DNA of 64,000 nt from CAIVVT01 sp963838205 (GTDB lineage Bacteria > Acidobacteriota > Terriglobia > Bryobacterales > Bryobacteraceae): NCBI GenBank assembly GCA_963838205.1, contig CAWIQF010000006.1, forward strand, positions 176,284 through 240,283. Reading direction: 5' to 3'. A model generated the notes under the pieces. That model was not told the origin of the DNA, did no database searches, and saw only the letters and a program-made list of their open reading frames with translations. This document shows, piece after piece, positions 47,205 through 55,137 of the stretch; position 1 is the first letter of the stretch, and the number at the start of each line of letters is the position of its first letter. Position numbers and translations under genes: made by a program.

Positions 47205-47211
47205 GGGCTCG

Positions 47212-48093
47212 ATGGATTTCGCCCAAATACAGCTATTCCGGGACATCGTGCAAAGCCGGAGCATCAGCCGCGGGGCGGCGATGAACGGGGTCACTCAATC
47301 CGCCGCCAGCCAGGCGTTGCAGGAACTGGAGAGGCAGTTAGGCGACCAGCTGCTGGACCGCTCGCACCGGCCGCTAGAGGTTCTGCCGGCCGGCCGGCTG
47401 TTCTATGATTTCGCGCGCGAAGTGCTGCGGCGGCAGCAGGTATTCGCGGCACTGCTGGAGGAGCTGAAGGGAGCTGACGGCGGCACGGTGCGGATAGCGG
47501 CCATCTACTCGGTCGGTCTTTCCGAAATGGCGAAGCTGGAGAAGGAGTTTTACCGCCGGTTGCCCGCGGCGCAACTAGAGGTGAATTACCTGCGGCCGGA
47601 GAAGGTATACGAGGCCGTGGCCGAAGAGCGGGTGGACATCGGCCTGATCAGCTACCCTGAGCCGACGCGGGAGATCACGGTGCTGCCGTGGCGCGAGGAG
47701 ACGATGGTGCTGGCGTGCTCGCCGGCGCACCCGTTCAGCGCGCGAGCGACCGTGAGCCCGGCCGAATTGGAGGGCGCCGAGTTCATCGGCTTCGACGAAG
47801 ATCTGCCGATCAGCCGCGACGTGGAGCGGTTTCTGCGCGAGCGCGGCGTGCGAGTGCATATTGCCAGCCGATTCGACAACATTCCGAGCATGAAGGAAGC
47901 GCTGCGGCACGGGCTGGGCGTGAGCATTCTGCCCGAGCCGATGCTGAGCGAGGACGTGGCGGAGGGGCGGCTGCGGACGATACCTCTCAGCGAGCACCTG
48001 GTGCGGCCGCTGGGCATCATCCAACGGCGGCGGAGGACTCTGCCGCGTGCGGCGCAAATCTTCCTGAGCCTGCTGCGCGATCCGGCGGCGTAA
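47212..48093 (+). CDS. LysR-family transcriptional regulator, probable regulator of gltBD
   Basis: A LysR-type regulator, 293 residues from the ATG at 47212. The N-terminal winged helix-turn-helix reads 'IQLFRDIVQSRSISRGAAMNGVTQSAASQALQELERQLGDQLLDRSHRPLEVLPAGRLF'. The effector domain starts near 90 ('TVRIAAIYSVGLSEMAKLEKEF'). ATGs at 47182 and 47203 are in frame, but the first falls inside the inverted repeat, so I prefer 47212. The divergent position and operator suggest control of glutamate synthase, as GltC does in Bacillus; this is inference. Confidence 0.9.
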   Translation: MDFAQIQLFRDIVQSRSISRGAAMNGVTQSAASQALQELERQLGDQLLDRSHRPLEVLPAGRLFYDFAREVLRRQQVFAALLEELKGADGGTVRIAAIYSVGLSEMAKLEKEFYRRLPAAQLEVNYLRPEKVYEAVAEERVDIGLISYPEPTREITVLPWREETMVLACSPAHPFSARATVSPAELEGAEFIGFDEDLPISRDVERFLRERGVRVHIASRFDNIPSMKEALRHGLGVSILPEPMLSEDVAEGRLRTIPLSEHLVRPLGIIQRRRRTLPRAAQIFLSLLRDPAA

Positions 48094-48184
48094 GCCAGGC
48101 CGAAGCGGGCGGCGTCCGGCGGCGGATTGGGGTGCAGGCGCGGCAGTGGAGACGGAAGCGGCTCCGCGGGCCACGCGCCGGGGT

Positions 48185-48214
48185 TTGACACCCTCTCTTT
48201 CCGACCCCTACAAT
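48185..48214 (+). promoter_or_regulatory. Sigma-70 promoter of groES
   Basis: TTGACA (48185-48190) and TACAAT (48209-48214) are 18 bases apart. Transcription would start near 48221, leaving about 97 bases of leader. No CIRCE element (TTAGCACTC...GAGTGCTAA) is present. Confidence 0.65.
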
Positions 48215-48317
48215 GCAGGAGGAATGGTGCGGCCGGGGCCTTCCGCGGACGCGCCGGTTCCGCGAAACAAATATCCTCGCGCCGGTATCAAAAAGTCAGA
48301 TCACTGGAGTTACTGTC

Positions 48318-48605
48318 ATGAATCTGCGTCCATTGCAAGACCGCGTCATGGTGAAGCGGATAGAAGTGGCAGAGACTGCCGTTGGAGGCATTATCATTCC
48401 CGACACGGCCAAGGAGAAGCCACAGCAGGCCGAGGTGGTCGCAGCCGGGACAGGCAAGCTTCTGAAGAACGGACAGCGCACGACAATGGCTGTGAAACCG
48501 GGCGATCGAATTCTGTTCGGAAAGTACTCCGGCGCCGAGGTGAGGATCGACGGTCAGGAATACCTGATTCTGCGTGAAGACGAGATTCTGGCCATTCTCG
48601 GCTGA
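48318..48605 (+). CDS. groES: Co-chaperonin GroES
   Basis: A 95-residue Hsp10, the lid of the GroEL folding chamber. The whole family pattern is present: 'LRPLQDRVMVKRIEVAETAVGGIIIPDTAKEKPQQAEVVAAGTGK' with the mobile loop at about 17-32, and 'VKPGDRILFGKYSGAEVRIDGQEYLILREDEILAIL'. The ATG at 48318 is the conserved start. The expected groEL gene does not follow; the next gene is a Skp-like chaperone, so groEL must be elsewhere. The opposite strand nearby has no relevant gene. Confidence 0.96.
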   Translation: MNLRPLQDRVMVKRIEVAETAVGGIIIPDTAKEKPQQAEVVAAGTGKLLKNGQRTTMAVKPGDRILFGKYSGAEVRIDGQEYLILREDEILAILG

Positions 48606-48637
48606 CCGGAATGGCGACAGGGAGAGTTAGCAATACA

Positions 48638-49165
48638 ATGGCATTCTCGCGTTTCAAGACGGTATTGGCGGCGGCGGCCCTGCTTGCGGGCCTGAGCGTA
48701 ACTGCAGCCGCCCAGATCAAGGTAGGAGTGGTCAGCCTGCAGCATGCGCTGGAAGCGACCGCGGAGATCAAGCAGGCCGAAGTCGACTTGCGAACGAAGT
48801 TCGGCCCGCGGCAGGACGAACTGGCGCAGATGCAGAAAGATCTGGCCAAAATGCAGCAGGATTACGAGTCGAACCAGGGCAAGTTCAACGAGGCCGCTCT
48901 GGCGGAACTGGGGCAGCGCATCCAGCGCCGCCAGGTTCAGCTTCAGCGCAACTCGCAGGCTCTGCAGGACGACGTGAACCGTGAACGGCAGGATGTGCTG
49001 GCGCGGGTGGGAAAGAACCTGCAGGAAATCATCAAGAAGGTGTCCGAGGAGAAGGGCTTCGACCTGGTCGTGGATTCCAATTCGGCGCTGTATTTCAAGC
49101 AGCCGATGGACATTTCGGCCGATGTGTCGGCGGCCTACGACAAGGCGTACCCGGTCAAGAAGTAG
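48638..49165 (+). CDS. Skp/OmpH-family periplasmic chaperone
   Basis: A 175-residue exported protein. I use ATG 48638, which has AGGGAGA upstream and starts a signal peptide (AFSRFKTVLAAAALLAGLSVTAAA); an in-frame ATG at 48611 is less likely. The mature part opens with 'QIKVGVVSLQHALEATAEIKQAEVDLR', typical of OmpH, then a long coiled coil (about 45-125, Gln/Asp/Lys-rich) and the closing strand 'GFDLVVDSNSALYF'. Skp holds unfolded outer-membrane proteins in the periplasm. It follows groES by 32 bases, so two chaperones may share a transcript. Confidence 0.88.
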   Translation: MAFSRFKTVLAAAALLAGLSVTAAAQIKVGVVSLQHALEATAEIKQAEVDLRTKFGPRQDELAQMQKDLAKMQQDYESNQGKFNEAALAELGQRIQRRQVQLQRNSQALQDDVNRERQDVLARVGKNLQEIIKKVSEEKGFDLVVDSNSALYFKQPMDISADVSAAYDKAYPVKK

Positions 49166-49180
49166 ATAGCGAGGCGAGCG

Positions 49181-49663
49181 GTGAGCGATTTTCTCTCGCA
49201 GTACGGCGCAGCCGACCACACGCGTGAGAAGGTGGTGCGCTGGATTCTGATCGCGATCGCGGCCGTGGCGGTAGTGTGGGCGGTCGACTGGACGCTGACG
49301 ACCTACGGTACCTTTAACATCCGCGATGTGCGCCAACAATGGCGCGCCCACCGCTTCTTTCACCTGCTGGGTGAGAAGCAATACGAGGCGGCGTACGGGT
49401 TGTGGGGCTGTGATGTCGCCAAGCCGTGCCGCGACTACAGCTTTCCGAAATTCATGGAGGACTGGGGCCCTAAGGGCCCAGCCGCGGACCTCTCCAAGAA
49501 GCACGTGCATGCGGTCCGGCACTGCCAGACGGGCATCATCGAGGTGATGGACTTCGGCGCCGGGGACACGCTGAACCTGTGGGTGGAGTCCAAGGACCTG
49601 ACTCTCAGTTTCGCGCCCTGGCCGGTGTGCAATCCGCGCTTGCAGGCACCCACTTCGCCCTAA
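49181..49663 (+). CDS. Single-span membrane protein, hypothetical
   Basis: A 160-residue protein beginning with GTG at 49181, 15 bases after the Skp-like gene. A basic segment (HTREKVVRWI) precedes one membrane span (about 21-40, 'LIAIAAVAVVWAVDWTLTTY'). The rest is a small soluble domain with 'NIRDVRQQWRAHRFFHLLGEKQYEAAYGLWGCDVAKPCRDYSFPKFMEDWGPKG' and four cysteines, three of which could pair in an oxidising compartment. I do not recognise the family. It is probably co-transcribed with groES and the Skp-like gene. Confidence 0.7.
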   Translation: MSDFLSQYGAADHTREKVVRWILIAIAAVAVVWAVDWTLTTYGTFNIRDVRQQWRAHRFFHLLGEKQYEAAYGLWGCDVAKPCRDYSFPKFMEDWGPKGPAADLSKKHVHAVRHCQTGIIEVMDFGAGDTLNLWVESKDLTLSFAPWPVCNPRLQAPTSP

Positions 49664-49763
49664 CCAGATCGCGACGGAATCCAGGCGGCTCCAAGGCGCG
49701 GGCTAGGCTTGCAGTGCCCCGCTGCCGTGGTGGATCCTGTGCCGATCGGAGATTGCCTTGCAG

Positions 49764-49780
49764 CGCCGCGATTCGCGGCG
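49764..49780. terminator. Strong hairpin without T tract
   Basis: CGCCGCG-ATT-CGCGGCG forms a 7-bp G+C stem with a three-base loop, 100 bases after the preceding gene. No run of T follows, so intrinsic termination is uncertain. The rest of 49664-49937 shows nothing recognisable. Confidence 0.35.
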
Positions 49781-49937
49781 TGATATGACAGACGAGGAGG
49801 CTTGGCCGGGGCTGAAGTGCAATGCCGGCCGGGCGCCAGGCGTGTCCATTTGCCGGAATCCTTTCCAATCGTGGATTCAGACAAGTGTGAGAGGTATTGC
49901 CCGATCGGGAACCTACTGGATTGGGGGCCAGAGTTGA

Positions 49938-50273
49938 ATGGCAGTTCTACCCGCATATGAACTGGAGCGCCGGCTCGAGTACCTCGACGCCATCATTGCA
50001 GAACTGGCCGCGGGCGAATTCCGCCGCACGACCTTTGAGCCCTGGGAGGTCGCAGTCCTGCTGGACATTCAGTCCTGCGAGGCCGAAGACGTCAATAAAA
50101 AAGATCTGTTGCGGCGCTACCAGCGGGCGGCGCACCGGTGGATGGAGCGGGGCGGCAGGACGGTTTTGCTGTTGTCGGACTACCTCGCCAAGCGGCACCG
50201 CCGCGCTCCGGTTAACGGCGCGCTGGCGCCGGATTCCGCGCCGTTGATCGACGACCCCGATGAGTTATCCTGA
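49938..50273 (+). CDS. Hypothetical protein
   Basis: A 111-residue soluble protein I do not recognise. The N-terminal two thirds are helical and charged: 'ELERRLEYLDAIIAELAAGEFRRTTFEPWEVAVLLDIQSCEAEDVNKKDLLRRYQRAAHRWMERGGRTVLLLSDYLAKRHRR'. The tail (about 92-111) is acidic and probably disordered. No signal peptide or membrane span. It lies 29 bases before the YggX-like gene, so the two probably form an operon. Confidence 0.65.
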   Translation: MAVLPAYELERRLEYLDAIIAELAAGEFRRTTFEPWEVAVLLDIQSCEAEDVNKKDLLRRYQRAAHRWMERGGRTVLLLSDYLAKRHRRAPVNGALAPDSAPLIDDPDELS

Positions 50274-50302
50274 CAGGTGAAGAGACGAAACGGGGAAACG
50301 AT

Positions 50303-50596
50303 ATGTCCAACGGAGACGCGCCCAAGCGCATGGTCTATTGCGTGAAGCTGAAGCAAGAACTTGAGGGCTTGAGCGAGCCGCCGTTCGACACCCATCCACT
50401 GGGCCAACGGATCTACGAAAACGTCAGCAAGGAAGCCTGGCGGCAGTGGGTGGAACACATGAAGATGATCATGAACGAGTACCGCCTGAATCTGGGCACC
50501 CGCGAAGCGCAGGAGTTCCTGTTCAAGCAGATGGAGCAGTACTTTTTCGGCGAGGGGAGCAATCTCCCCGCGGATTACGTGCCGCCGGCGCACTAG
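50303..50596 (+). CDS. YggX-family oxidative-damage/Fe(2+)-trafficking protein
   Basis: A 97-residue protein of the YggX family, small proteins linked to iron handling and resistance of Fe-S clusters to oxidants. The conserved pattern is present: 'MVYCVKLKQELEGLSEPPFDTHPLGQRIYENVSKEAWRQWVEHMKMIMNEYRLNLGTREAQEFLFKQMEQYFFGEG'. The single cysteine (Cys13, in VYCVKL) is in the usual place. It follows the hypothetical gene and is convergent with glpK. Confidence 0.92.
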   Translation: MSNGDAPKRMVYCVKLKQELEGLSEPPFDTHPLGQRIYENVSKEAWRQWVEHMKMIMNEYRLNLGTREAQEFLFKQMEQYFFGEGSNLPADYVPPAH

Positions 50597-50694
50597 AGCG
50601 GGCCGATCCTAACCACACTGGCAGATCGCGTTGCGCCAGGAGCCTGAAGCGGCGCTGTTCGGTATCAACCTGCGACTCGTCCCGGCCCTCCCAT

Positions 50695-52185
50695 TCAGTC
50701 CCGCGCCCAGCCCCGCGCACGTTCGACGGCCTGCTTCCAGCGCCTCCGCATCGCCGCCGCCTGATCAGCCGGCATCAGAGGCTCGAAACGCCGCTCCGCC
50801 CGCCACTGCGATGAAATCTCATGGGTGCTCTTGTAGACGCCGGCCGCGAGTCCCGCCAGATAGGCCGCCCCGAGCGCTGTCGTCTCCGTCACTGCCGAGC
50901 GCACAACGGGCGCCTGGAGGAAGTCGGCCTGCATCTGCAGCAGGAGGTTGTTGCGGCATGCGCCACCGTCGACGCGCAGTTCTTTCAACTCCTGATGCGC
51001 GTCGAGCTGTATGGCTTCCAACAGGTCCGCCGATTGGAGCGCGATCGACTCCAGCGCGGCGCGCGCCACGTGCGCCTCTGTAGTGCCCCGCGTGAGCCCG
51101 AGCATCGCACCGCGGGCATAGGGATCCCAATGGGGCGCACCGAGGCCCACGAATGCCGGCACCAGAAATACACCGCCGGAATCCGGCACGCTCGCGGCGA
51201 GCGCCTCGATTTCGGGCGCCGAACGGATCAGCTTCAAGCCGTCGCGCAGCCATTGCACGACCGCGCCGCCGATGAACACGCTGCCCTCGAGAGCGTACTC
51301 GAGCGACTCGGAAGTGCGCCAGGCGATGGTGGTGAGGAGACGGTTGTTCGACCAGACCGGGACGGTGCCGGTATTTTGCAGCAAAAAACATCCCGTGCCG
51401 TAAGTGTTTTTGCCCATCCCCGGCTCGAAACACGCCTGGCCGAACAACGCCGCCTGCTGATCGCCGGCTACGCCCGCGATCGGGAAGGGCCAGCCGGCCA
51501 GGGGCGATGTCACTTCGCCGAACAGGCCGCTCGACGGCAGCACTTCCGGCAGCACCGCGCGCGGCACGTCAAGCAGTCGCAGCATCTCTTCATCCCAATC
51601 GGCCGATTCGAGGTTCAGCAGCAGCGTGCGCGATGCGTTGGAGACGTCAGTTGCATGCACGCGCCCGCCGGTGAGGTTCCAGATCAGCCAGGAGTCGACC
51701 GTGCCGAAAGCCAATTCGCCGCGCTCGGCCCGCGCCCGTGCGCCTGCGACATGGTCGAGAATCCAACGCAATTTCGTCCCGGAGAAGTAGGGATCGAGCA
51801 GCAGGCCGGTGCGCCTTTGCACCTCAGCCTCGACGCCCGCAGCCTTCAATTGCGCGCAGAAATCCGCGGTGCGCCGGTCCTGCCACACAATCGCGTTGTA
51901 GACTGGCTCGCCCGTCCGGCGGTCCCAAACGATGGTTGTCTCTCTCTGGTTGGTGACGCCGAGGGCCGCGATCCGGCTGGGCGCCAGACCCGCTTCTCCC
52001 AGGGCCTGGATGGCAACCGCAACCTGGGTAGCCCAGATCTCGCGCGGATCGTGCTCCACCCAACCGGGCTGCGGATAGAGCTGGGTGAATTCCCGTTGGG
52101 CGAGGCCCACAATGGCGGCATCATCGCGGAAAACAATCGCGCGTGACGATGTCGTCCCCTGGTCCAAAGCGAGTAGATAGGCCAT
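50695..52185 (-). CDS. glpK: Glycerol kinase
   Basis: A 496-residue FGGY-family kinase that phosphorylates glycerol to glycerol 3-phosphate. The N-terminal 'YLLALDQGTTSSRAIVF' is the phosphate-binding loop, 'NQRETTIVWDRRTGEPVYNAIVWQDRRTADFC' is the glycerol kinase signature, 'GDQQAALFGQACFEPGMGKNTYGTGCFLL' the central motif, and 'ELRVDGGACRNNLLLQMQADFL' the second FGGY motif. The length is standard. No glycerol facilitator or GlpD is adjacent, so it is probably a single-gene unit. Confidence 0.96.
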   Translation of the reverse strand: MAYLLALDQGTTSSRAIVFRDDAAIVGLAQREFTQLYPQPGWVEHDPREIWATQVAVAIQALGEAGLAPSRIAALGVTNQRETTIVWDRRTGEPVYNAIVWQDRRTADFCAQLKAAGVEAEVQRRTGLLLDPYFSGTKLRWILDHVAGARARAERGELAFGTVDSWLIWNLTGGRVHATDVSNASRTLLLNLESADWDEEMLRLLDVPRAVLPEVLPSSGLFGEVTSPLAGWPFPIAGVAGDQQAALFGQACFEPGMGKNTYGTGCFLLQNTGTVPVWSNNRLLTTIAWRTSESLEYALEGSVFIGGAVVQWLRDGLKLIRSAPEIEALAASVPDSGGVFLVPAFVGLGAPHWDPYARGAMLGLTRGTTEAHVARAALESIALQSADLLEAIQLDAHQELKELRVDGGACRNNLLLQMQADFLQAPVVRSAVTETTALGAAYLAGLAAGVYKSTHEISSQWRAERRFEPLMPADQAAAMRRRWKQAVERARGWARD

Positions 52186-52359
52186 GGCTACAGCCAGTAT
52201 GCCGCAAGCATTGGGTCATCCAACCGGCGCTCGCGGGCGCAGATCGTGCGCGCGGTGGGCAGCTGCGGTGGGAACGATTCGCCCCAAGCAGGTGGCGAAT
52301 CGAATGCCCGGCGAGTAGTCCCGGGGGTTCGGTCCAGGAAAGCCAGGCCGCGCCCGACG

Positions 52360-53346
52360 TTAGTCTTTTGGTTCAGCCTGGGCCGCGGCCTTCTGATCGG
52401 GCTGGGCGGGAACGGTGGCGCGCTTTTTCGGTTCCTCCGGCGTGGCGTAGTAGCCGGTTCGGGTGCGCACCGTGTACTTGCCGGCGGCGACCCTGATCTG
52501 ACGGAAACTCCCGTCCAGGTTCTGATTCGAGGGCGAGTAGGCGAGGACGTACTGGTTGCGGATGTCGTGCGCCACTTCCTGGGCCATGCTCTCAACCTCG
52601 CCGATATCCTTCGGATACAGACTGAAGCCGCCCGAAGCCCTGGTCATGGAATCCAGAGCACGCTTGGCCTTGCCCGCCTCACGGCGATCCTCTTCGCCCA
52701 GGATGCCAATGGCGTAGACCATCAATTCGGGGTTCTTGTGAAGCTTCTCAACCAGCTTTTCGAGAGTAATGCCGGTGGAAGTCGTATCGTTTCCATCGGT
52801 CACGATCAGGAGGACCTTCTTGTCGATCTTGCCTTCCTGTTTCAAGTAGTCGATGGACATCGAGACCGCGTCGCGCATGGCCGTGCCACCCTTGGAGTCG
52901 ATGCGCGCGATGCCTTCCTCCAGCTTGTGAATGTCGTTGGTGAAAGGCACATCCAGGTAGGCGTCATCATTGAAGTTGACGATGAAGACCTCATCCTGTC
53001 TGTTAGAAGCCTTGACGAGTTGAATCGCGGCGTGTTCGACCCGTTCACGCTTCTCGCCGCGCATGCTGCCGCTGTTGTCGACGAGAATCCCGAGGGAGAC
53101 GGGGATATCTTCGCGCTTGAATACCTTCACCTGCTGTTCGACGTTATTCTCGAAAACCTTGAAAGTATCGCGCGGAAGGTTGGTGACGAGTTTGCCGGCA
53201 TGGTCGAAGACGCTCATGTGCAGCACGACCAGGCGGGTGTCCGAGCGAATTACGTAAGGCTCGTCCTGCGCAGTGGCGAGCGTGCCGGTGAATCCCAGAA
53301 AAATGATGAAGAGGTCGAGTGCAAAGGTCTTACTGACTGGGCGCAT
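52360..53346 (-). CDS. VWFA-related secreted protein (VWA domain) 1
   Basis: A 328-residue protein of the Acidobacteria-specific VWFA-related group. A signal-like N-terminus (about 1-26) leads into a beta segment ('DTFKVFENNVEQQVKVF') and a von Willebrand A domain. The metal-ion-dependent adhesion site is intact: Asp90-x-Ser92-x-Ser94 (ILVDNSGSMRG), with 'VTDGNDTTSTG' as a later ligand. After the domain comes 'RNQYVLAYSPSNQNLDGSFRQIRV', a hallmark of the group. The end is Ala/Lys/Pro-rich. The role is unknown, probably envelope protein interactions. It starts inside the upstream VWA gene. Confidence 0.87.
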   Translation of the reverse strand: MRPVSKTFALDLFIIFLGFTGTLATAQDEPYVIRSDTRLVVLHMSVFDHAGKLVTNLPRDTFKVFENNVEQQVKVFKREDIPVSLGILVDNSGSMRGEKRERVEHAAIQLVKASNRQDEVFIVNFNDDAYLDVPFTNDIHKLEEGIARIDSKGGTAMRDAVSMSIDYLKQEGKIDKKVLLIVTDGNDTTSTGITLEKLVEKLHKNPELMVYAIGILGEEDRREAGKAKRALDSMTRASGGFSLYPKDIGEVESMAQEVAHDIRNQYVLAYSPSNQNLDGSFRQIRVAAGKYTVRTRTGYYATPEEPKKRATVPAQPDQKAAAQAEPKD

Positions 53347-54328
53347 AATAGCCTTGGCGGTACAATGCCTTGAGTGGGGGCAGACCGCGCGGTTGATTTA
53401 ATTTTACCGTGACGCGGCGGTATTTCCCGTCGCGGGTCAGGTTTTTCGACGTATATCCGAGGACGTACTGGTTGCGGAGTTCGATTCCGATCTTGGCCGC
53501 GATGTCGGGCAGGTCGTTCAAATTCTCAACGGGGAAATGGCGACCGCCGGTCATGGAAGCGAGCTCGCTGAGCAATCCCGGACCCGCCAGTTCTTCGGCG
53601 GTCCGCGAGCGTTGGCTCATCGGTTCGAAGATGCCCATGGCATAGAGTTGCGCGTCGGCCTCTCGCAGCAGGTTGCGGACCTCGCTTTCGGTATAGCGGC
53701 TGGAGTTGTCGCCGCCATCGGAAATCACCAGCAGCGCGCGGCGATGGTTCGTGCCCTTGCGCAATTCCTGCAGCGCCATGTAGATGCCGTCGAGCAACGC
53801 CGTGCGCCCTTTGGCCTGCGTGAAGGTCAGACGGTTTTGAATCTCTTCGGTCGCCCGGGTGAACGGCATCACGAGCTGGGGACGGTCGTTGAATTGAACC
53901 AGAAAGAACTCGTCCTCGGGGTTGGCGGTCTTGAAGAACTCGGCCGCCGCCAGGCGTGATTCGTTCAGTTTTTTGCCCATGGAACCGCTGGCGTCGAAGA
54001 CCAGCCCAATGGAAAGTGGAGCGTCGAAGCTGGCGAAATACGTGACTTCCTGCTCGACTTTGTCTTCGAACAGACGAAAGTTTTCTTTTTCCATTCCGGT
54101 CACAAACTGGTTCAGAGGGGTGGTCACGGTAACCGGAATGAGAACCTGGTTGGTGTCGATGCGCAGATTGGGTGCCAGGCGTTGATTGTCCGCTTCCGGC
54201 GCGGTCTGGGCGGGTTTCGGGCGAGGCTCGATCTGGGGCCGCGCTTCCTGTGCGCAGAGCTCGACCGGCGCCACGCAGAAAGCGGCCAAGCCTATCAAAA
54301 AGAATAACTTATAAGTCGAGAGCGGCAT
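53330..54328 (-). CDS. VWFA-related secreted protein (VWA domain) 2
   Basis: A 332-residue paralogue of the downstream gene. ATG 54328 gives a signal peptide (PLSTYKLFFLIGLAAFCVAPVELCAQ). The A domain has Asp112-x-Ser114-x-Ser116 (LVFDASGSMGKK), 'ISDGGDNSSRYTE' and the group-specific 'RNQYVLGYTSKNLTRDGKYRRVTVKL'. It precedes the first VWA gene with a 17-base overlap, so both are made together and may form a heteromeric complex. A bidirectional inverted repeat lies between it and kdsB. Confidence 0.87.
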   Translation of the reverse strand: MPLSTYKLFFLIGLAAFCVAPVELCAQEARPQIEPRPKPAQTAPEADNQRLAPNLRIDTNQVLIPVTVTTPLNQFVTGMEKENFRLFEDKVEQEVTYFASFDAPLSIGLVFDASGSMGKKLNESRLAAAEFFKTANPEDEFFLVQFNDRPQLVMPFTRATEEIQNRLTFTQAKGRTALLDGIYMALQELRKGTNHRRALLVISDGGDNSSRYTESEVRNLLREADAQLYAMGIFEPMSQRSRTAEELAGPGLLSELASMTGGRHFPVENLNDLPDIAAKIGIELRNQYVLGYTSKNLTRDGKYRRVTVKLNQPRGLPPLKALYRQGYYAPSQ

Positions 54329-54354
54329 TCGACTCCAGTTCAGCCATGGCAAGT

Positions 54355-54379
54355 ATAGCACGTGCCATTTTTGTGCTAT
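54355..54379. promoter_or_regulatory. Inverted repeat between divergent VWA and kdsB genes
   Basis: ATAGCAC (54355-54361) and GTGCTAT (54373-54379) form a perfect 7-bp inverted repeat around 11 bases. It lies 27 bases from the VWA ATG and 9 bases from the kdsB GTG. Both half-sites overlap -10-like words (TATACT on the minus strand, TATGCT on the plus strand), so it may be a divergent promoter and operator. Confidence 0.45.
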
Positions 54380-54387
54380 GCTCGATT

Positions 54388-55137
54388 GTGCGCCCCTCGA
54401 TTCTGGGAGTTATTCCAGCCCGACACGCATCCAGCAGATTCCCCGGTAAACCTCTCGCCCTCATCGGCGGCAAACCCATGATCGAGCACGTCTGGGAGCG
54501 CAGCCGGCAATCCAGGTATCTGAGCCGGGTAGTGATTGCCACCGACAGCCGTGAAATCGCCTCCGCCGCCCGAGGCTTCGGCGCGGAAGCGATGATGACA
54601 CGCGGCGACCATCCCTCGGGCACCGACCGCGTGGCCGAGGTAGCAGCCTCCACCGATACACAAATCATAGTGAACATTCAGGGCGACGAACCGCTGATCG
54701 ACCCGGCCGCCATCGACGCCGCGATCCTCGCTTTATTAGACGATCCAGGCTGCGAGATGGCGACATTGAAAAAGCGGATTCTCGATCCCAGGGATATCGG
54801 CAACCCGAATGTCGTGAAAGTCGTAACGGCGTCCAACGGCGACGCGCTGTACTTTTCTCGCTCGCCGATCCCGCACAACCGCAGCGGCGACGCTGTGAGC
54901 TGGAAGCATATCGGGCTGTATGTTTATCGCCGAACTCTGCTGCTCGGCTACTCGCGCCTGCCGCGGGGCCCGCTGGAGGAGGCCGAGAAGCTCGAGCAAT
55001 TGAGAGCCCTGGAGAACGGCATCCCGATTCGCGTGGCTGAGACCGATTCGGACACGATCGGGGTCGACACTCCGGAAGATCTGGAGACAGTGGAGCGCCT
55101 CATATCCCTCGGAGGGCTGAACAAGAAAAATGGCTAA
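54388..55137 (+). CDS. kdsB: CMP-Kdo synthetase (3-deoxy-manno-octulosonate cytidylyltransferase)
   Basis: A 249-residue enzyme that activates Kdo with CTP for lipid A-core synthesis. The N-terminal 'LGVIPARHASSRFPGKPL' is the CTP site, with 'GTDRVAEVAASTDTQIIVNIQGDEPLIDP' and 'ALYFSRSPIPHNR' further on. I prefer the GTG at 54388, which gives the family's normal length and N-terminus; an ATG at 54346 would add a segment that lies across the promoter. The stop overlaps the pyrG start by eight bases. Confidence 0.94.
   Translation: MRPSILGVIPARHASSRFPGKPLALIGGKPMIEHVWERSRQSRYLSRVVIATDSREIASAARGFGAEAMMTRGDHPSGTDRVAEVAASTDTQIIVNIQGDEPLIDPAAIDAAILALLDDPGCEMATLKKRILDPRDIGNPNVVKVVTASNGDALYFSRSPIPHNRSGDAVSWKHIGLYVYRRTLLLGYSRLPRGPLEEAEKLEQLRALENGIPIRVAETDSDTIGVDTPEDLETVERLISLGGLNKKNG

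Noticed and set aside
48094..48317. CIRCE heat-shock operator upstream of groES
   Set aside because: The TTAGCACTC/GAGTGCTAA inverted repeat is not present in the leader or promoter.
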